A stretch of DNA of 64,000 bases from Cyclobacterium salsum (GCF_010119245.1 NZ_WNKG01000016.1:40951-104950), one strand, 5' to 3'. Shown: positions 45,600 through 55,418, counted from the stretch's first letter. Numbers and translations: made by a program. The notes: generated from the letters alone by a model not told the origin.

Positions 45600-46415
45600 A
45601 TGGCTACTAAACTAAAAACCGTTGGATTTTTCCTATTTCTGGGCATGGCTTGCTGGATCTCATCTTGTATGGATGAATCTGGATTTAATATCGTTTGGGA
45701 AGGCATGGAGGTGGAATTTGATGACGCTTCCAGGCCTAATAATACCATTCAGAAAATCATGACCAAGGTAGACGACAATCAGGTAGACCAGGAGTTTGTT
45801 CGGGTAAACCTGGTAGGAATTCAGGTGGATCAGCCTGTCCCCGTGTTATTGGGCGTAGACCCCACATCAACGGCCGTAGAAGGGGTGCATTACCGCCTGG
45901 AAGATAAAGAGGTGGTCATTCCGGCTAATAGTAGTTTTGTAGACGTACCGCTGGAAATTTTGACCGGCAACCTGGCTACCGACGAAATGCCTGATTTAAC
46001 CTTGACTATTCTGGACGCTGGCGAAACCAAGATTAGCACCAATTACTTTTCATTAACCATTGAAATCCGCCTTTCTTGCCCATCGGATTTGGCGGGCATA
46101 TACAATACAGTGACAGTAGGTACCGGTGGTACGGTAAATTACGAAGTTACGATCACCGAGTTGGAACCCTTTACTTACCGGATTTCAGATATTACGGGAG
46201 GAGTTTATTCGCAGGTATTTGGTGCCGAGGACAATCCGGCGGTATTCACTGAGCTATGTGGAGAGATTACCATCACCGACCAACCCGACCTTGTTTTTGG
46301 GGAAGATACCTTCAACGGTACGGGAAGTGTCAATGAAGATGGTACCATTCGGATTAGCTGGAGAACGGAAGAATCGGAGGAAAGCGGAGTGACCACCTTG
46401 ACCCGGGTGGATTAA
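45600..46415 (+). CDS. Surface lipoprotein with Calx-beta-like domain, third gene of the Sus locus
   Basis: The 271-residue lipoprotein (lipobox WISSC, Cys23) starts 3 bases after the SusD stop. The first half has a Calx-beta/DUF4843-like pattern (EFVRVNLVGIQVDQPVPVLL, TAVEGVHYRLEDKEVVIPAN, VPLEILTGN). The second half is beta-rich with a conserved disulfide-like pair (LSCPSD and TELCGEI). Such third genes of SusCD loci usually code for cargo-binding surface lipoproteins. The actual ligand is not known. Confidence 0.72.
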   Translation: MATKLKTVGFFLFLGMACWISSCMDESGFNIVWEGMEVEFDDASRPNNTIQKIMTKVDDNQVDQEFVRVNLVGIQVDQPVPVLLGVDPTSTAVEGVHYRLEDKEVVIPANSSFVDVPLEILTGNLATDEMPDLTLTILDAGETKISTNYFSLTIEIRLSCPSDLAGIYNTVTVGTGGTVNYEVTITELEPFTYRISDITGGVYSQVFGAEDNPAVFTELCGEITITDQPDLVFGEDTFNGTGSVNEDGTIRISWRTEESEESGVTTLTRVD

Positions 46416-46489
46416 CCCGTCCGCAGCCAGATTTAAAGAAGAAAAGGAAAAAGCCTGGTAAATTATCAGAGACTTAGGGAGAAATTCAG

Positions 46490-49400
46490 ATGAAAAAAAC
46501 ACTCATATTAATTGCCTTTTTGCTGACCGGAGGGATGGGTTTTGCTCAAATTTCGGGTGATTCTGATAGTGGACTGCGAAGAGTCAGGACGGAATTGTTC
46601 CAAAACCTACAGAACAACCTGCAACGCTACCAATTGCAGCCGGCTGAAAAAGCAAGCATTGCTGCGCAATTAGGCATACCGGTTAGGATGAGGCTAGCTG
46701 ATGAACGGATGGCTGTTTTTCAGTATCTGGATGATGAAAACCACCCTATTTATTATACAACTTATAATGTAGGGGCGGCCGAGACAACCGGTACAAGGGC
46801 TTTGCAGCAAGGAGGAAGCTTAAACCTGGATCTGGCAGGTGCTGGCATGGTCATCGGAATCTACGACCAAACCCGCCCCAAGGCAACGCACAATGAATTT
46901 GGAAATCGGGTTACTCAGATTGATGGGTCAACCGAAGAGATAAGTAATCATGCTACCCATGTAACGGGTACCATACTGGCATCTGGAAACAATAGCAATG
47001 CCCGTGGAATGGCCAATCAGGCCACGGGCTGGGCGTTTAACTGGGATGCGGATATTTCCAAAATGAGTCAGAACAGTTTCGATCCCGATCTCAATCCTGA
47101 GGGACACCTGGTATCGAATCATTCCTATGGGTTTTTGATGGGATGGTTCCGAGATAGCAACAACAACTGGTCTTGGGCGGGAAATGAAAGTGTAAGCCCC
47201 GATGAGGATTACCGCTTTGGGTTTTATACCAATAAGTCGAGACAAATAGATCAACTTGCCTACAGTAAACCCTATTATACCATTGTGTGGGCCGCGGGTA
47301 ATGACCGTTCGGATGTGGGAGACGGATCCCGGGATGCGGACGGCCCGGATGATTCCATTGGCCCGGAAGGGGTGTCAAAAAACAGCCTGACCATCGGAGC
47401 CGTCAATATGTTGGATGATTATGCCGGTCCATCCGATGTAATCATGAGTTCTTTTTCCAGTTGGGGTCCGGTGGACGATGGAAGAATAAAGCCTGATTTG
47501 GTAGGAAAGGGAGTGAATGTGTTTAGCGCTGCCATTTTGGAGTCCAATGGAGCAGACAGTTACGCCAATCTTAGCGGTACTTCCATGGCGACTCCCAATG
47601 TATCCGGCTCCCTGCTGCTGTTGCAGGAGCTCTACAACGATCGGAATGCAGGCAGGTACATGCACTCAGCCACTGTAAAAGCACTGGCCATACAAACGGC
47701 GAAAGAAGCGGGAATGAACCCCGGGCCTGACTATATGTTCGGGTGGGGGCTGTTGGATGCGGAGCAAGCTGCCAGGATGATCATTGACGAGGATGGTAGT
47801 TCCCGAATAATCCGTGAACAGGATCTTCGGCAAGATGACGTGTATGAATTTGAGTTTATATCCAATGGTATCGAACCCATCAAAGCGACGATCTCCTGGA
47901 CAGATCCGGCCGGTACGCCGCCATCACCCCGGCTAAATCCGACAGACTTGATGCTTGTAAACGACCTCGATCTACGTATTATAGATGAAAATGGAACCAC
48001 CTATTTCCCCTGGTCCCTGAATCCACTGGACGGTTCTACGGCCATAGCCAATAACCAAAACGACAATTTCAGAGATAATGTAGAGCAAATTCTGATTAAC
48101 AACCCTTCCCCCCAGCGGTACACCCTGCAGGTCAGTCATAAGGGCACCTTGACCAACGGGCAACAACCATTCAGTCTGGTATTTTCAGCAGGGGTTTCTG
48201 ATGGACAGACAAGCACGCTGTATTGGATAGGGGAGGATGGCAATTGGGATAATCCCCAAAATTGGTCCTTAGCCAGTGATGGGCTGGCAGCAAACCGAAT
48301 TCCTGATGAAGGTACTCGGGTGGTTATTGACCGGACGATTTCTCAGGAAACCATTTCCTTAACCCAAAACACCGATGTGTTCAGTCTGAATATTTTCGGC
48401 GAAAATTCCTGGGTTTTGGATTTGAATCAAAATGAACTGTTGATCAGAAATGGATTCCGGTCCAGTAATAACCTTACCGAAGTTCGGGATGGAAGGATTT
48501 TATTTGAGGGAGCAGATCAAAACGAAAACATATTGGATTTCGGCCGATTAAATTTCGCCGATATTGACATGGTATTTGACGAAGGTAGATGGAGAGTACT
48601 TTCCGTACCCAAAGTGAACCGCTTACAGATAGCGGAAGCAGCGGTGGAATTCGCGATGGATTCGCTTGCTGTCAATCAGTTTGATATGGCTGGAAATGCC
48701 ACACTGATGGGTAACCTGGGGGTCCTGGAATTCACTGAAAACCTTCGAATTTCAAATAACGCTGCCCTGGAAACGGATTTGGCGATCGTATTTACGGGAG
48801 AAGCCGGTACTTATGAAGATTTGGCAACCAATAGCGTAGCTAGTTTAAAAAATTTGGGGGGGCAATTGGAAATAGTGGCTTCCGGAATCATCCGACGGCT
48901 GGAACTTAGTGGAGAAACCCTGATCAGGCAGAACAATACGGAAGTAGATAGGCTTGAATTGGTAGGGGGAGCTGAATTGGTCCTTACTGAGGGTCAGTCG
49001 TTCCTGGTGCGCGAATCAGTGAGCCATTCAGGTGGGATTAACGATCAAACGGTGATCCGATCTTCCGGAAAAGCAACCTTTGTCCATGAACCCTATAGAA
49101 AATACTGTTTTGAAGGGCTCAGCGTGGAAAATGTGGATTTAACGGGTGCATCGGTTATCAACCTTGATCCCCAATCCTCCGTCATTAATGCTGCCAATTG
49201 GAGTAATATCGATTGTGAAAACGTGCTGTTTGCCAATTTTGAGGTTCGGTTTAACTGTGCGGGTGGTCTTACCGAGTTCATCAACTTATCGGAAGGAACC
49301 ATTACGAATTATCGCTGGGATTTCGATAACGAGGGTAGCTCCACGGATAGCCAGCCTACCTTTGTTTTTGCTAATGCCAGGATCTATAATGTGAACCTCG

Positions 49401-49936
49401 AAATATCCGGCCCGGGCGGTACGACTGATTTTAGTCAGCAGGTCACCATCAATTCCAACTCCCTGAGAAAGCCGGAAATTGTAGCCAACGGATCCCAGCT
49501 CACCTCGGTATTGCCCGCTTCTTCTTACCAATGGTACAATGATGGTGAATTAATTCAAGGAGCTACCGAAAGGTCCATTCAGGTGTTGGATGGAGGAGCC
49601 TATCAGGTCGCAGTGGTCGATGATCAATGCAATCGTATTTCCGATATCGTCGTGGTTTCCAGTACTGATGAGGAGTCCTTTGCTGGCAGAGCCGGCTATT
49701 CCATCGGTCCCAATCCGGTTGAGGACCGCCTTTCCCTGTTTATCAATAACGATTACCGAGGGGAAGTGTCCGTAAGGATTTACGATGCCATCGGAAGGGA
49801 AATGCAGCGGGATGATTTTTCCAAGACGGCACCCGGCGCGGAATTTGTCTTGGATTTTAACCATTCGCCAGGCTTGTACCTGATTCGGGTACAGGCGGCA
49901 AAGGAGGTTCATTCCTTCAAGGTGACCAAAGAGTAG
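46490..49936 (+). CDS. Secreted subtilase (S8) with PKD and T9SS C-terminal domains
   Basis: The 1148-residue protein has a signal peptide (TLILIAFLLTGGMGFA). The S8 catalytic residues are Asp126 (VIGIYDQ), His157 (SNHATHVTG), Asn271 (VWAAGN) and Ser365 (LSGTSMATPN). A P-domain-like jelly roll follows at about 440-570 (ATISWTDPAG, DLMLVNDLDLRI), then a segment with YWIGEDGNWDNPQNW and long beta repeats. A PKD domain lies near 925-985 (YRWDFDNEGSSTDSQPTFVF). A type A T9SS sorting domain ends the protein (YSIGPNPVEDRLSLF to GLYLIRVQA). It is secreted to the surface or medium. Its place after the SusCD-lipoprotein genes suggests that it makes their peptides. Confidence 0.94.
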   Translation: MKKTLILIAFLLTGGMGFAQISGDSDSGLRRVRTELFQNLQNNLQRYQLQPAEKASIAAQLGIPVRMRLADERMAVFQYLDDENHPIYYTTYNVGAAETTGTRALQQGGSLNLDLAGAGMVIGIYDQTRPKATHNEFGNRVTQIDGSTEEISNHATHVTGTILASGNNSNARGMANQATGWAFNWDADISKMSQNSFDPDLNPEGHLVSNHSYGFLMGWFRDSNNNWSWAGNESVSPDEDYRFGFYTNKSRQIDQLAYSKPYYTIVWAAGNDRSDVGDGSRDADGPDDSIGPEGVSKNSLTIGAVNMLDDYAGPSDVIMSSFSSWGPVDDGRIKPDLVGKGVNVFSAAILESNGADSYANLSGTSMATPNVSGSLLLLQELYNDRNAGRYMHSATVKALAIQTAKEAGMNPGPDYMFGWGLLDAEQAARMIIDEDGSSRIIREQDLRQDDVYEFEFISNGIEPIKATISWTDPAGTPPSPRLNPTDLMLVNDLDLRIIDENGTTYFPWSLNPLDGSTAIANNQNDNFRDNVEQILINNPSPQRYTLQVSHKGTLTNGQQPFSLVFSAGVSDGQTSTLYWIGEDGNWDNPQNWSLASDGLAANRIPDEGTRVVIDRTISQETISLTQNTDVFSLNIFGENSWVLDLNQNELLIRNGFRSSNNLTEVRDGRILFEGADQNENILDFGRLNFADIDMVFDEGRWRVLSVPKVNRLQIAEAAVEFAMDSLAVNQFDMAGNATLMGNLGVLEFTENLRISNNAALETDLAIVFTGEAGTYEDLATNSVASLKNLGGQLEIVASGIIRRLELSGETLIRQNNTEVDRLELVGGAELVLTEGQSFLVRESVSHSGGINDQTVIRSSGKATFVHEPYRKYCFEGLSVENVDLTGASVINLDPQSSVINAANWSNIDCENVLFANFEVRFNCAGGLTEFINLSEGTITNYRWDFDNEGSSTDSQPTFVFANARIYNVNLEISGPGGTTDFSQQVTINSNSLRKPEIVANGSQLTSVLPASSYQWYNDGELIQGATERSIQVLDGGAYQVAVVDDQCNRISDIVVVSSTDEESFAGRAGYSIGPNPVEDRLSLFINNDYRGEVSVRIYDAIGREMQRDDFSKTAPGAEFVLDFNHSPGLYLIRVQAAKEVHSFKVTKE

Positions 49937-50011
49937 AATGGCCGTTCCATTGGAATGAAGTTGCTTCGGTAGTTTCCCCGGGCAGGCGGCTACTTTTGCT
50001 TCATTTTTATG

Positions 50012-50019
50012 TAACTTTG
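50012..50019 (+). promoter_or_regulatory. Candidate -7 promoter box for the PTPS/QueD gene
   Basis: TAACTTTG lies 22 bases before the start codon; a second match, TACTTTTG, lies at 49991-49998. Either fits the Bacteroidota -7 box. Confidence 0.4.
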
Positions 50020-50041
50020 TGGCTTCAATTGAATAGAAGCA

Positions 50042-50461
50042 ATGGTACACGTTTGTCGGAAGGAACATTTTAACGCAGCCCATAAATTATGGAATCCGAA
50101 ATGGTCCGAAGAGAAAAATAAATCCGTTTTTGGACCCTGCGCCAATGAAAACTGGCACGGTCATAATTTTGAACTGATCGTCACCATCAAGGGAAAGCCG
50201 GATGCGGAAACCGGCTTTGTGGTGGATCTAAAGCAGTTGAGCACCCTTATTCGCCGGGAAGTAATCGACAAGGTCGACCACAAAAACCTCAACGTGGACG
50301 TGCCGTTTATGACGGGGAAAATGGCCAGTTGCGAAAACCTGGTCATGGAATTTTGGAAAATACTCCAGCCCCAAGTAGATGAGCTGGTCAAAGAAGGGGG
50401 GCTGTACAAACTTACCCTGTACGAAACGCCTCGTAATTTTGTGGAATACTATGGTGAATAG
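50042..50461 (+). CDS. 6-pyruvoyl/6-carboxytetrahydropterin synthase family protein
   Basis: The 139-residue enzyme acts on 7,8-dihydroneopterin triphosphate. Zinc histidines are His14 (FNAAHKLWNP) and the pair in WHGHNFELIV. The catalytic cysteine lies in CANENWHGH, that is C-x5-HGH. Mammalian-type PTPS has this spacing, while E. coli QueD has C-x3-HGH. The C-terminal ETPRNFVEYYGE supplies the substrate-binding glutamate. Queuosine use is suggested by queE elsewhere in the window, but the motif leaves tetrahydrobiopterin-type synthesis open. lpxB follows 30 bases later. Confidence 0.9.
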   Translation: MVHVCRKEHFNAAHKLWNPKWSEEKNKSVFGPCANENWHGHNFELIVTIKGKPDAETGFVVDLKQLSTLIRREVIDKVDHKNLNVDVPFMTGKMASCENLVMEFWKILQPQVDELVKEGGLYKLTLYETPRNFVEYYGE

Positions 50462-50491
50462 CCCCTATCGAAACTAACAAACTCCAGTCGG

Positions 50492-51613
50492 GTGAAATAC
50501 TACATCATCGCCGGAGAACGGTCCGGAGACCTGCATGCCTCCAACTTACTATATGAGTTGAAGAAAGAAGATCCCGATGCTGAATTCAGAGGCATGGGTG
50601 GGGATTACATGCAGGCATCGGGCTGCTTGCTGACCGCTCATTACCGGGAAATGGCCCTGATGGGCTTTGTGGAGGTGGTGCTTCATTTCCGGAGGGTAGT
50701 GAAGTATCTGCATAAAATAAAGGCAGACCTGCTGGACCACCGGCCAGATGCCTTGATACTGGTTGATTTTGGCGGATTTAATATGAAGATGGCTGCTTTT
50801 GCCAGCCAAAAGGGGATACCGGTCCATTATTACATTGCTCCCAAAGTCTGGGCCTGGAACCAAAACAGGGCGTTGAAGCTAAAAAAGTACGTCGATCACC
50901 TTTACTGCATTTTGCCATTTGAACCGGAATTTTTCAAAAAATTTGACTGGCAGGTGGCCTACGTGGGCAACCCGTTATTGGACGAAAAAAAGAAGTTCCA
51001 GCCCGACCCTGATTTTTTGCAGAAGTACCAAATCCAGGCCGAAAAGCTGGTAGCACTGCTTCCGGGAAGCAGGAAGCAGGAAATCCGGCAAATGCTGCAA
51101 ACCATGATTGCTTTGAAATCTGAACTCAAAGAAGTAGATTGGGTAGTAGCAGGGGTAAAGAATCTGCCCGCCGACGTGTACAATGAAGCAATTGCCGCCG
51201 GAATAAAGGTGATTTTTGATCAAACCTACGATATCCTGTATCATGCCCGGGCAGCGGTGGTAACTTCCGGAACGGCGACCTTGGAAACGGCCTTGTTTAA
51301 GGTACCTCAAGTGGTGGTTTACAAGACCAGCGGCATCTCCTACGCCATTGCAAAACGATTGATCCGGGTGCCATTTATTTCCCTGGTTAATTTAATTGCC
51401 GAAAAGGAAGTGGTCAAAGAGCTGATCCAAACAGATTATTCTCCAGAAACCGTAAATAGGGAATTGGAGGTTTTGCTTTCTGATGGACGTAAAAGAGAGG
51501 TTCAATTGGAGGGTTACGAGTCCCTATTGGAAAAGATTGGAACCCAACAAGCCTCCAGGGAAACGGCCAAATTGATTTATCGATCCCTGACCGAGGAGCA
51601 AAAAGATAACTAA
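50492..51613 (+). CDS. lpxB: Lipid-A-disaccharide synthase
   Basis: The 373-residue membrane-associated glycosyltransferase joins UDP-diacylglucosamine and lipid X to make the lipid A disaccharide. The N-terminus (YYIIAGERSGDLHASNL, RGMGGDYMQASG) is diagnostic, followed by LMGFVEVVLHF, LVDFGGFNMKMA, YYIAPKVWAWNQNRA and LLPGSRKQEI. The C-terminal sugar-nucleotide region has VTSGTATLETALFKVPQVVVYK. Translation appears to start with GTG at 50492. It shows that the cell makes lipid A and so has an outer membrane. It is probably cotranscribed with the PTPS gene. Confidence 0.95.
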   Translation: MKYYIIAGERSGDLHASNLLYELKKEDPDAEFRGMGGDYMQASGCLLTAHYREMALMGFVEVVLHFRRVVKYLHKIKADLLDHRPDALILVDFGGFNMKMAAFASQKGIPVHYYIAPKVWAWNQNRALKLKKYVDHLYCILPFEPEFFKKFDWQVAYVGNPLLDEKKKFQPDPDFLQKYQIQAEKLVALLPGSRKQEIRQMLQTMIALKSELKEVDWVVAGVKNLPADVYNEAIAAGIKVIFDQTYDILYHARAAVVTSGTATLETALFKVPQVVVYKTSGISYAIAKRLIRVPFISLVNLIAEKEVVKELIQTDYSPETVNRELEVLLSDGRKREVQLEGYESLLEKIGTQQASRETAKLIYRSLTEEQKDN

Positions 51614-51961
51614 GAATAGTTGCAATAAAGAGTAGTTATAACCTGATTATTCGGAAAATCCGTCAATTTCGTCACTGCCAACCCTTTTGTCCGGCCTCTG
51701 CGGCGGAGTCTTTCTAAGTTTAAGATTCCCACCGTTTCTGCTGCTAAAACCTAGCCAACCGGAGACAGATTTTAAAGATCGTGGCAACTTGCATTTGCCA
51801 AGGGCTGGTTTCCCTTTTGAGCTTCCTTGCAGCTAAAGGTTTAGAATCACGAATGCTATTTTACCCTGCCCAGCAGCAGGTGCTGCGTCGGCTGATCCGA
51901 TGCTAGCATCATGTCCCCGCGGATCAGGTTTATAATCGAAAGTCGATTTTTGTTATTCCAA
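51614..51961. other. Intergenic gap between lpxB and clpX without a visible gene
   Basis: About 350 bases between two convergent genes show no open frame with a recognisable product and no RNA gene that I can support. A short inverted stretch near 51880-51900 (CCCAGCAGCAGGTGCTGCG) could form a small hairpin. The clpX terminator follows directly. Confidence 0.4.
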
Positions 51962-51967
51962 TAAAAA

Positions 51968-51993
51968 AAGCCTCTCGTAGTGACGAGAGGCTT
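51968..51993 (-). terminator. Rho-independent terminator of clpX
   Basis: On the minus strand AAGCCTCTCGT, loop CACT and ACGAGAGGCTT form a perfect 11-bp stem followed by TTTTT. It starts 30 bases after the clpX stop codon. Confidence 0.9.
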
Positions 51994-52022
51994 GAATAAA
52001 GTATAGAAACATTAGCCTGGTA

Positions 52023-53252
52023 TCAGGCGACCTGAAGCTTCTTAAATTTTGATTTTTCGAACTGGGAACTGGCGTATTCCAGGTTGATGACCAGGTTTTG
52101 CTCCCCTTCTTCGGAAGGCAATTCGTACATGGCATCGGTAATGATGGCCTCGCAAATGGACCGAAGCCCTCTGGCACCCAAATTAAACTCCACCGCTTTT
52201 TCCACGATAAAATCAATTCCCGATTCCTCAAAGGTCAGGGTCACATCCTCCATGGCCAGTAATTTTACATATTGTTTGGTCAATGCATTTTTAGGTTCCG
52301 TCAAAATCCTTTTGAGGGTGGCTTTATCCAGCGGATCCAAATGGGTAATGACGGGGAGTCTGCCGATCAGTTCGGGGATTAACCCATAGGCTTTGAGGTC
52401 CTGGGCAGTTACGTATTGCAGCAGATTCGTCCTGTCAATAACTTCAGTTCCCGTAGATTTTTTACTAAATCCCATGGGTTGGGTATTTAACCTTCCAGCA
52501 ATGTGCCTTCCGATTCCATCGAATGCACCCCCACAAATGAATAGAATATTTTCGGTATTGACTGAGATCATTTTTTGGTCCGGATGCTTTCTACCGCCCT
52601 GCGGGGGCACGTTGACCACCGTGCCTTCCAGCAATTTCAACATCGCCTGCTGAACACCTTCCCCACTTACATCACGTGTAATGGACGGATTGTCCGATTT
52701 CCGCGCAATTTTATCCAGTTCATCGATGTAGACAATGCCTCTTTCCGCTGCTTCCACATTGTAGTCGGCAGCTTGAAGCAGGCGGGTAAGAATACTTTCT
52801 ACATCCTCTCCTACATATCCTGCTTCGGTAAGCACGGTTGCATCAGCGATACAGAAGGGCACTTCCAGTGTTTTTGCCAGTGTTTTTGCCAGGTAGGTTT
52901 TCCCGGTTCCTGTATCTCCCACCATGATGATGTTGGATTTTTCGATCTTCACATCATCGTCTTTTTCTTCTTTTTGTCCCAGTCGTTTGTAATGATTGTA
53001 AACGGCCACCGTTAGCACTTTTTTAGCCTCTTGCTGTCCTATCACGTATTCACCCAGATAGGCAGTTAGTTCTTTTGGCTTTTTTAGCTTGAATTTTGGT
53101 TTTTTGGACTGTTTCTTGGTTTTGTCCTCTTCTCCCAAAATCTGGAAAGCCTGTTCGATGCAATAATTACAAATATGCGCAGAGATACCGGAGACCATCA
53201 GGTCCACGTCTTTTTTATTTCTGCCGCAAAAGGAACACGTTACTTGAGCCAT
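52023..53252 (-). CDS. clpX: ClpX unfoldase subunit of ClpXP
   Basis: The 409-residue AAA+ unfoldase feeds proteins to ClpP. The N-terminal zinc domain has Cys6, Cys9, Cys28 and Cys31 ([15 protein letters not shown]). Walker A is [15 protein letters not shown] near residue 112, Walker [11 protein letters not shown] near 176, the pore and sensor segments follow ([19 protein letters not shown]), and ELIGRLPVI near 315 is the usual IGF/LGF-loop region neighbour. It lies 4 bases after clpP in one operon and ends at a strong terminator. Confidence 0.97.
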   Translation of the reverse strand: MAQVTCSFCGRNKKDVDLMVSGISAHICNYCIEQAFQILGEEDKTKKQSKKPKFKLKKPKELTAYLGEYVIGQQEAKKVLTVAVYNHYKRLGQKEEKDDDVKIEKSNIIMVGDTGTGKTYLAKTLAKTLEVPFCIADATVLTEAGYVGEDVESILTRLLQAADYNVEAAERGIVYIDELDKIARKSDNPSITRDVSGEGVQQAMLKLLEGTVVNVPPQGGRKHPDQKMISVNTENILFICGGAFDGIGRHIAGRLNTQPMGFSKKSTGTEVIDRTNLLQYVTAQDLKAYGLIPELIGRLPVITHLDPLDKATLKRILTEPKNALTKQYVKLLAMEDVTLTFEESGIDFIVEKAVEFNLGARGLRSICEAIITDAMYELPSEEGEQNLVINLEYASSQFEKSKFKKLQVA

Positions 53253-53256
53253 TCAG

Positions 53257-53931
53257 TTATTCTTTTTCTTTTCGCGTCAATACTTCGTCAATCAAACCAT
53301 ATTCTTTGGCAGCAGATGCCCTCATCCAGTAATCCCTATCTGAGTCTCTCTCAATTTCTTCGACGGTTTTACCACTGTGTTTGGCGAGAATTTCGTACAA
53401 TTCGGTCCTAAGCTCCAGGATTTGCTTGACGGTGATTTCCATATCCTTCGATTGTCCTTGCATCCCGCCGGATGGTTGGTGGATCATAATCCGTGAATGC
53501 GGCAAGGCTGCCCGCTTACCAGCTGCGCCTCCGGCCAGTAAAACAGCCCCCATGGACGCTGCCAAACCCGTACAGATGGTACCCACCTCCGGATTGATGT
53601 AATGCATGGTATCATAGATTCCGAGACCTGCATAAACGGATCCTCCGGGGCTATTGATATACAGTAAAATGTCCTTTTTTGAATCTACTGATTCTAAGAA
53701 CAAAAGCTGTGCCGTGATGATATTGGCAATATGATCATCTACTCCCGTTCCCAAAAAGATGATCCTATCCATAATTAATCGGGAAAAAACATCTATTTCC
53801 CTAAAATTGGTAGGTCGCTCTTCGATGACAGCGCGGGTCATATTTTCAACGGACTCGGTATATTGGTCAAAGGTGTTTCCGCTAATGCCTTGTCCTTTAA
53901 CTGCAAATTTTCTGAATTCTTCTTTATTCAT
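53257..53931 (-). CDS. clpP: ClpP protease subunit
   Basis: The 224-residue serine protease forms the ClpP barrel in the cytoplasm. Ser126 ([12 protein letters not shown]) and His151 ([10 protein letters not shown]) are the active site, with the aspartate in ERDSDRD near residue 195-200. [17 protein letters not shown] is also typical. The N-terminal 30 or so residues ([19 protein letters not shown]) are probably a propeptide or extension seen in Bacteroidota. clpX follows in the same operon after 4 bases. Confidence 0.97.
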   Translation of the reverse strand: MNKEEFRKFAVKGQGISGNTFDQYTESVENMTRAVIEERPTNFREIDVFSRLIMDRIIFLGTGVDDHIANIITAQLLFLESVDSKKDILLYINSPGGSVYAGLGIYDTMHYINPEVGTICTGLAASMGAVLLAGGAAGKRAALPHSRIMIHQPSGGMQGQSKDMEITVKQILELRTELYEILAKHSGKTVEEIERDSDRDYWMRASAAKEYGLIDEVLTRKEKE

Positions 53932-53956
53932 CGTCTAATTTTTTATTGCACGGATA

Positions 53957-53964
53957 CAAAAATA
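53957..53964 (-). promoter_or_regulatory. Candidate -7 promoter box for clpP-clpX
   Basis: The minus strand reads TATTTTTG, then TATCC, 26 bases before the clpP start. It lies directly on the T-run of the tig terminator, so one transcript ends where the next begins. Confidence 0.45.
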
Positions 53965-53965
53965 A

Positions 53966-53991
53966 AAAAAGCCCTTACAAAAGGACTTTTT
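53966..53991 (-). terminator. Rho-independent terminator of tig
   Basis: On the minus strand AAAAAGTCCTT, loop TTGT and AAGGGCTTTTT form an 11-bp stem with one T-G pair, then TTATTTTTG. It separates tig from clpP-clpX. Confidence 0.85.
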
Positions 53992-54012
53992 ATGAACAAA
54001 TAATTTTTACAA

Positions 54013-55341
54013 TTAGTTTTCGAGTAGTTCTTTAAACTTTTCTACGCCGATCTGTTCTTCCTTCGGCTTGACCCGATCCCGGACAAAATCCAGGACCTTT
54101 TCATTTTGAACAGCCGTCATCATTTGCATGTAATTTTTACCTTCATTGCCCTGCAGGTAGTTTTCCAAAAACATGTCCATGTTTTCTTCCATCTGAGAGC
54201 CCATTCCCGAAGAAGCGAGTTGTTCCCGAATCATTGCTCTTGTTTTTTCGAGTACATCCTCGTGCTCCGCCTTGATTTCATTTTCTTTGGCAATCTGGTT
54301 GGACAGCAAGGACCACGTCAGTTGCTTGGCATAAGCCGGAAATTCCTTTTCCACCTCTTCTCTGCTGAATTTCCCCTCATTTGCGCGAATCAACCATTCT
54401 TTTAAGAATTCTTCCGGGAGGTCAAGGGGATGGTTTTTGATCAGGCTTTCTTTGAGCTGCTCCTCATTAAAAACGCTCACCTCTTTTTGGTAATTTTCTG
54501 TAAGGATGGATTTAATTTTTTCCAAAAACTCAGCTTCACTACTTACCTGATCAGGGCCAAATACCTTGTCAAAAAGCTCCTGGTCCAAGGTGGCTTCTTC
54601 CGTACGGTTAATATTCTGGACTGTAAAGGTGAAGTTTCCCTGCAGTTTTTCGGCATCTTCTTTGGCGATGTTCAGTACTTCCGCCAAATCCCCCTTGATC
54701 GCTTTGGAGGGGTCGAAAGCAATACTGTCTCCTTTTTTAACACCCAGGAATTTCTTGACAGAGCGACCGTCCATCTCTTTAAGAGGCAGTGAAAGCGTCT
54801 CTTCGTAACTCTCATCATCTGCTTTCAGGTCGCCATATAGGAAATCATTTTCCCCGCTCTCTTCGGGATTGGTCATTTTCCCATATTGCTTTTTGATATT
54901 GTCCAACGCCTCCTCTACTTCCTTATCGGAAAGCTCAATGGAATAATTTTTGGCTTCAAACTTTTGGTCCAGGTTAACATTGATTTTGTCGACAAAGCCA
55001 ATTTTATATTCGAATTCGAATTCTTTTTGCTTTTTCCAATCGATCGATTGGGAATCTTCTTCAAGAGGAAGGGGATCTCCCAACACCTCAAATTCCTGTT
55101 CTTTCAGGTAATCGTTCAGGGATTTGGACAAAATGCCATTGATTTCCTCCAACAAAACAGAAGTGCCGTAAAGGTTTTTAACCATTCCAAAGGGGGCTTT
55201 TCCCGGGCGAAAGCCCTTGATAGTTGCCTTTTTAGCGTAGTCTTTTATTTTGGCATCAACTTTTGGTTGATAATCAGCTTCCTCCAATTTTATTTTGACG
55301 GAGGCTTCGTTGGCCGCATGTTTGTCTAATGTAATTTCCAA
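54013..55341 (-). CDS. tig: Trigger factor
   Basis: The 442-residue ribosome-bound chaperone folds nascent chains. The ribosome-binding loop is GFRPGKAPFGMVKN near residue 43-56. The PPIase-like region near 160-235 is diverged (ENDFLYGDLKADDESYEE), as often seen in Bacteroidota, and may lack isomerase activity. The C-terminal helical arms cover about 260-430. Length is normal. It lies upstream of clpP-clpX, an order common in bacteria, but with a terminator in between. Confidence 0.92.
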   Translation of the reverse strand: MEITLDKHAANEASVKIKLEEADYQPKVDAKIKDYAKKATIKGFRPGKAPFGMVKNLYGTSVLLEEINGILSKSLNDYLKEQEFEVLGDPLPLEEDSQSIDWKKQKEFEFEYKIGFVDKINVNLDQKFEAKNYSIELSDKEVEEALDNIKKQYGKMTNPEESGENDFLYGDLKADDESYEETLSLPLKEMDGRSVKKFLGVKKGDSIAFDPSKAIKGDLAEVLNIAKEDAEKLQGNFTFTVQNINRTEEATLDQELFDKVFGPDQVSSEAEFLEKIKSILTENYQKEVSVFNEEQLKESLIKNHPLDLPEEFLKEWLIRANEGKFSREEVEKEFPAYAKQLTWSLLSNQIAKENEIKAEHEDVLEKTRAMIREQLASSGMGSQMEENMDMFLENYLQGNEGKNYMQMMTAVQNEKVLDFVRDRVKPKEEQIGVEKFKELLEN

Positions 55342-55370
55342 GGGATCTGTATTTAGTGTTTACCAATAAC

Positions 55371-55418
55371 AAAAACCCTCCATCCTGATTCACCAAAAAA
55401 TCAAGATCGAGGGATTTT
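55371..55418 (-). terminator. Hairpin terminator after tRNA-Leu
   Basis: On the minus strand AAAATCCCTCGATCTTGATT and AATCAGGATGGAGGGTTTTT pair with two mismatches and one T-G pair, around an 8-base T-rich loop. The hairpin begins 9 bases after the tRNA 3' end and carries a TTTTT end. Confidence 0.75.
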
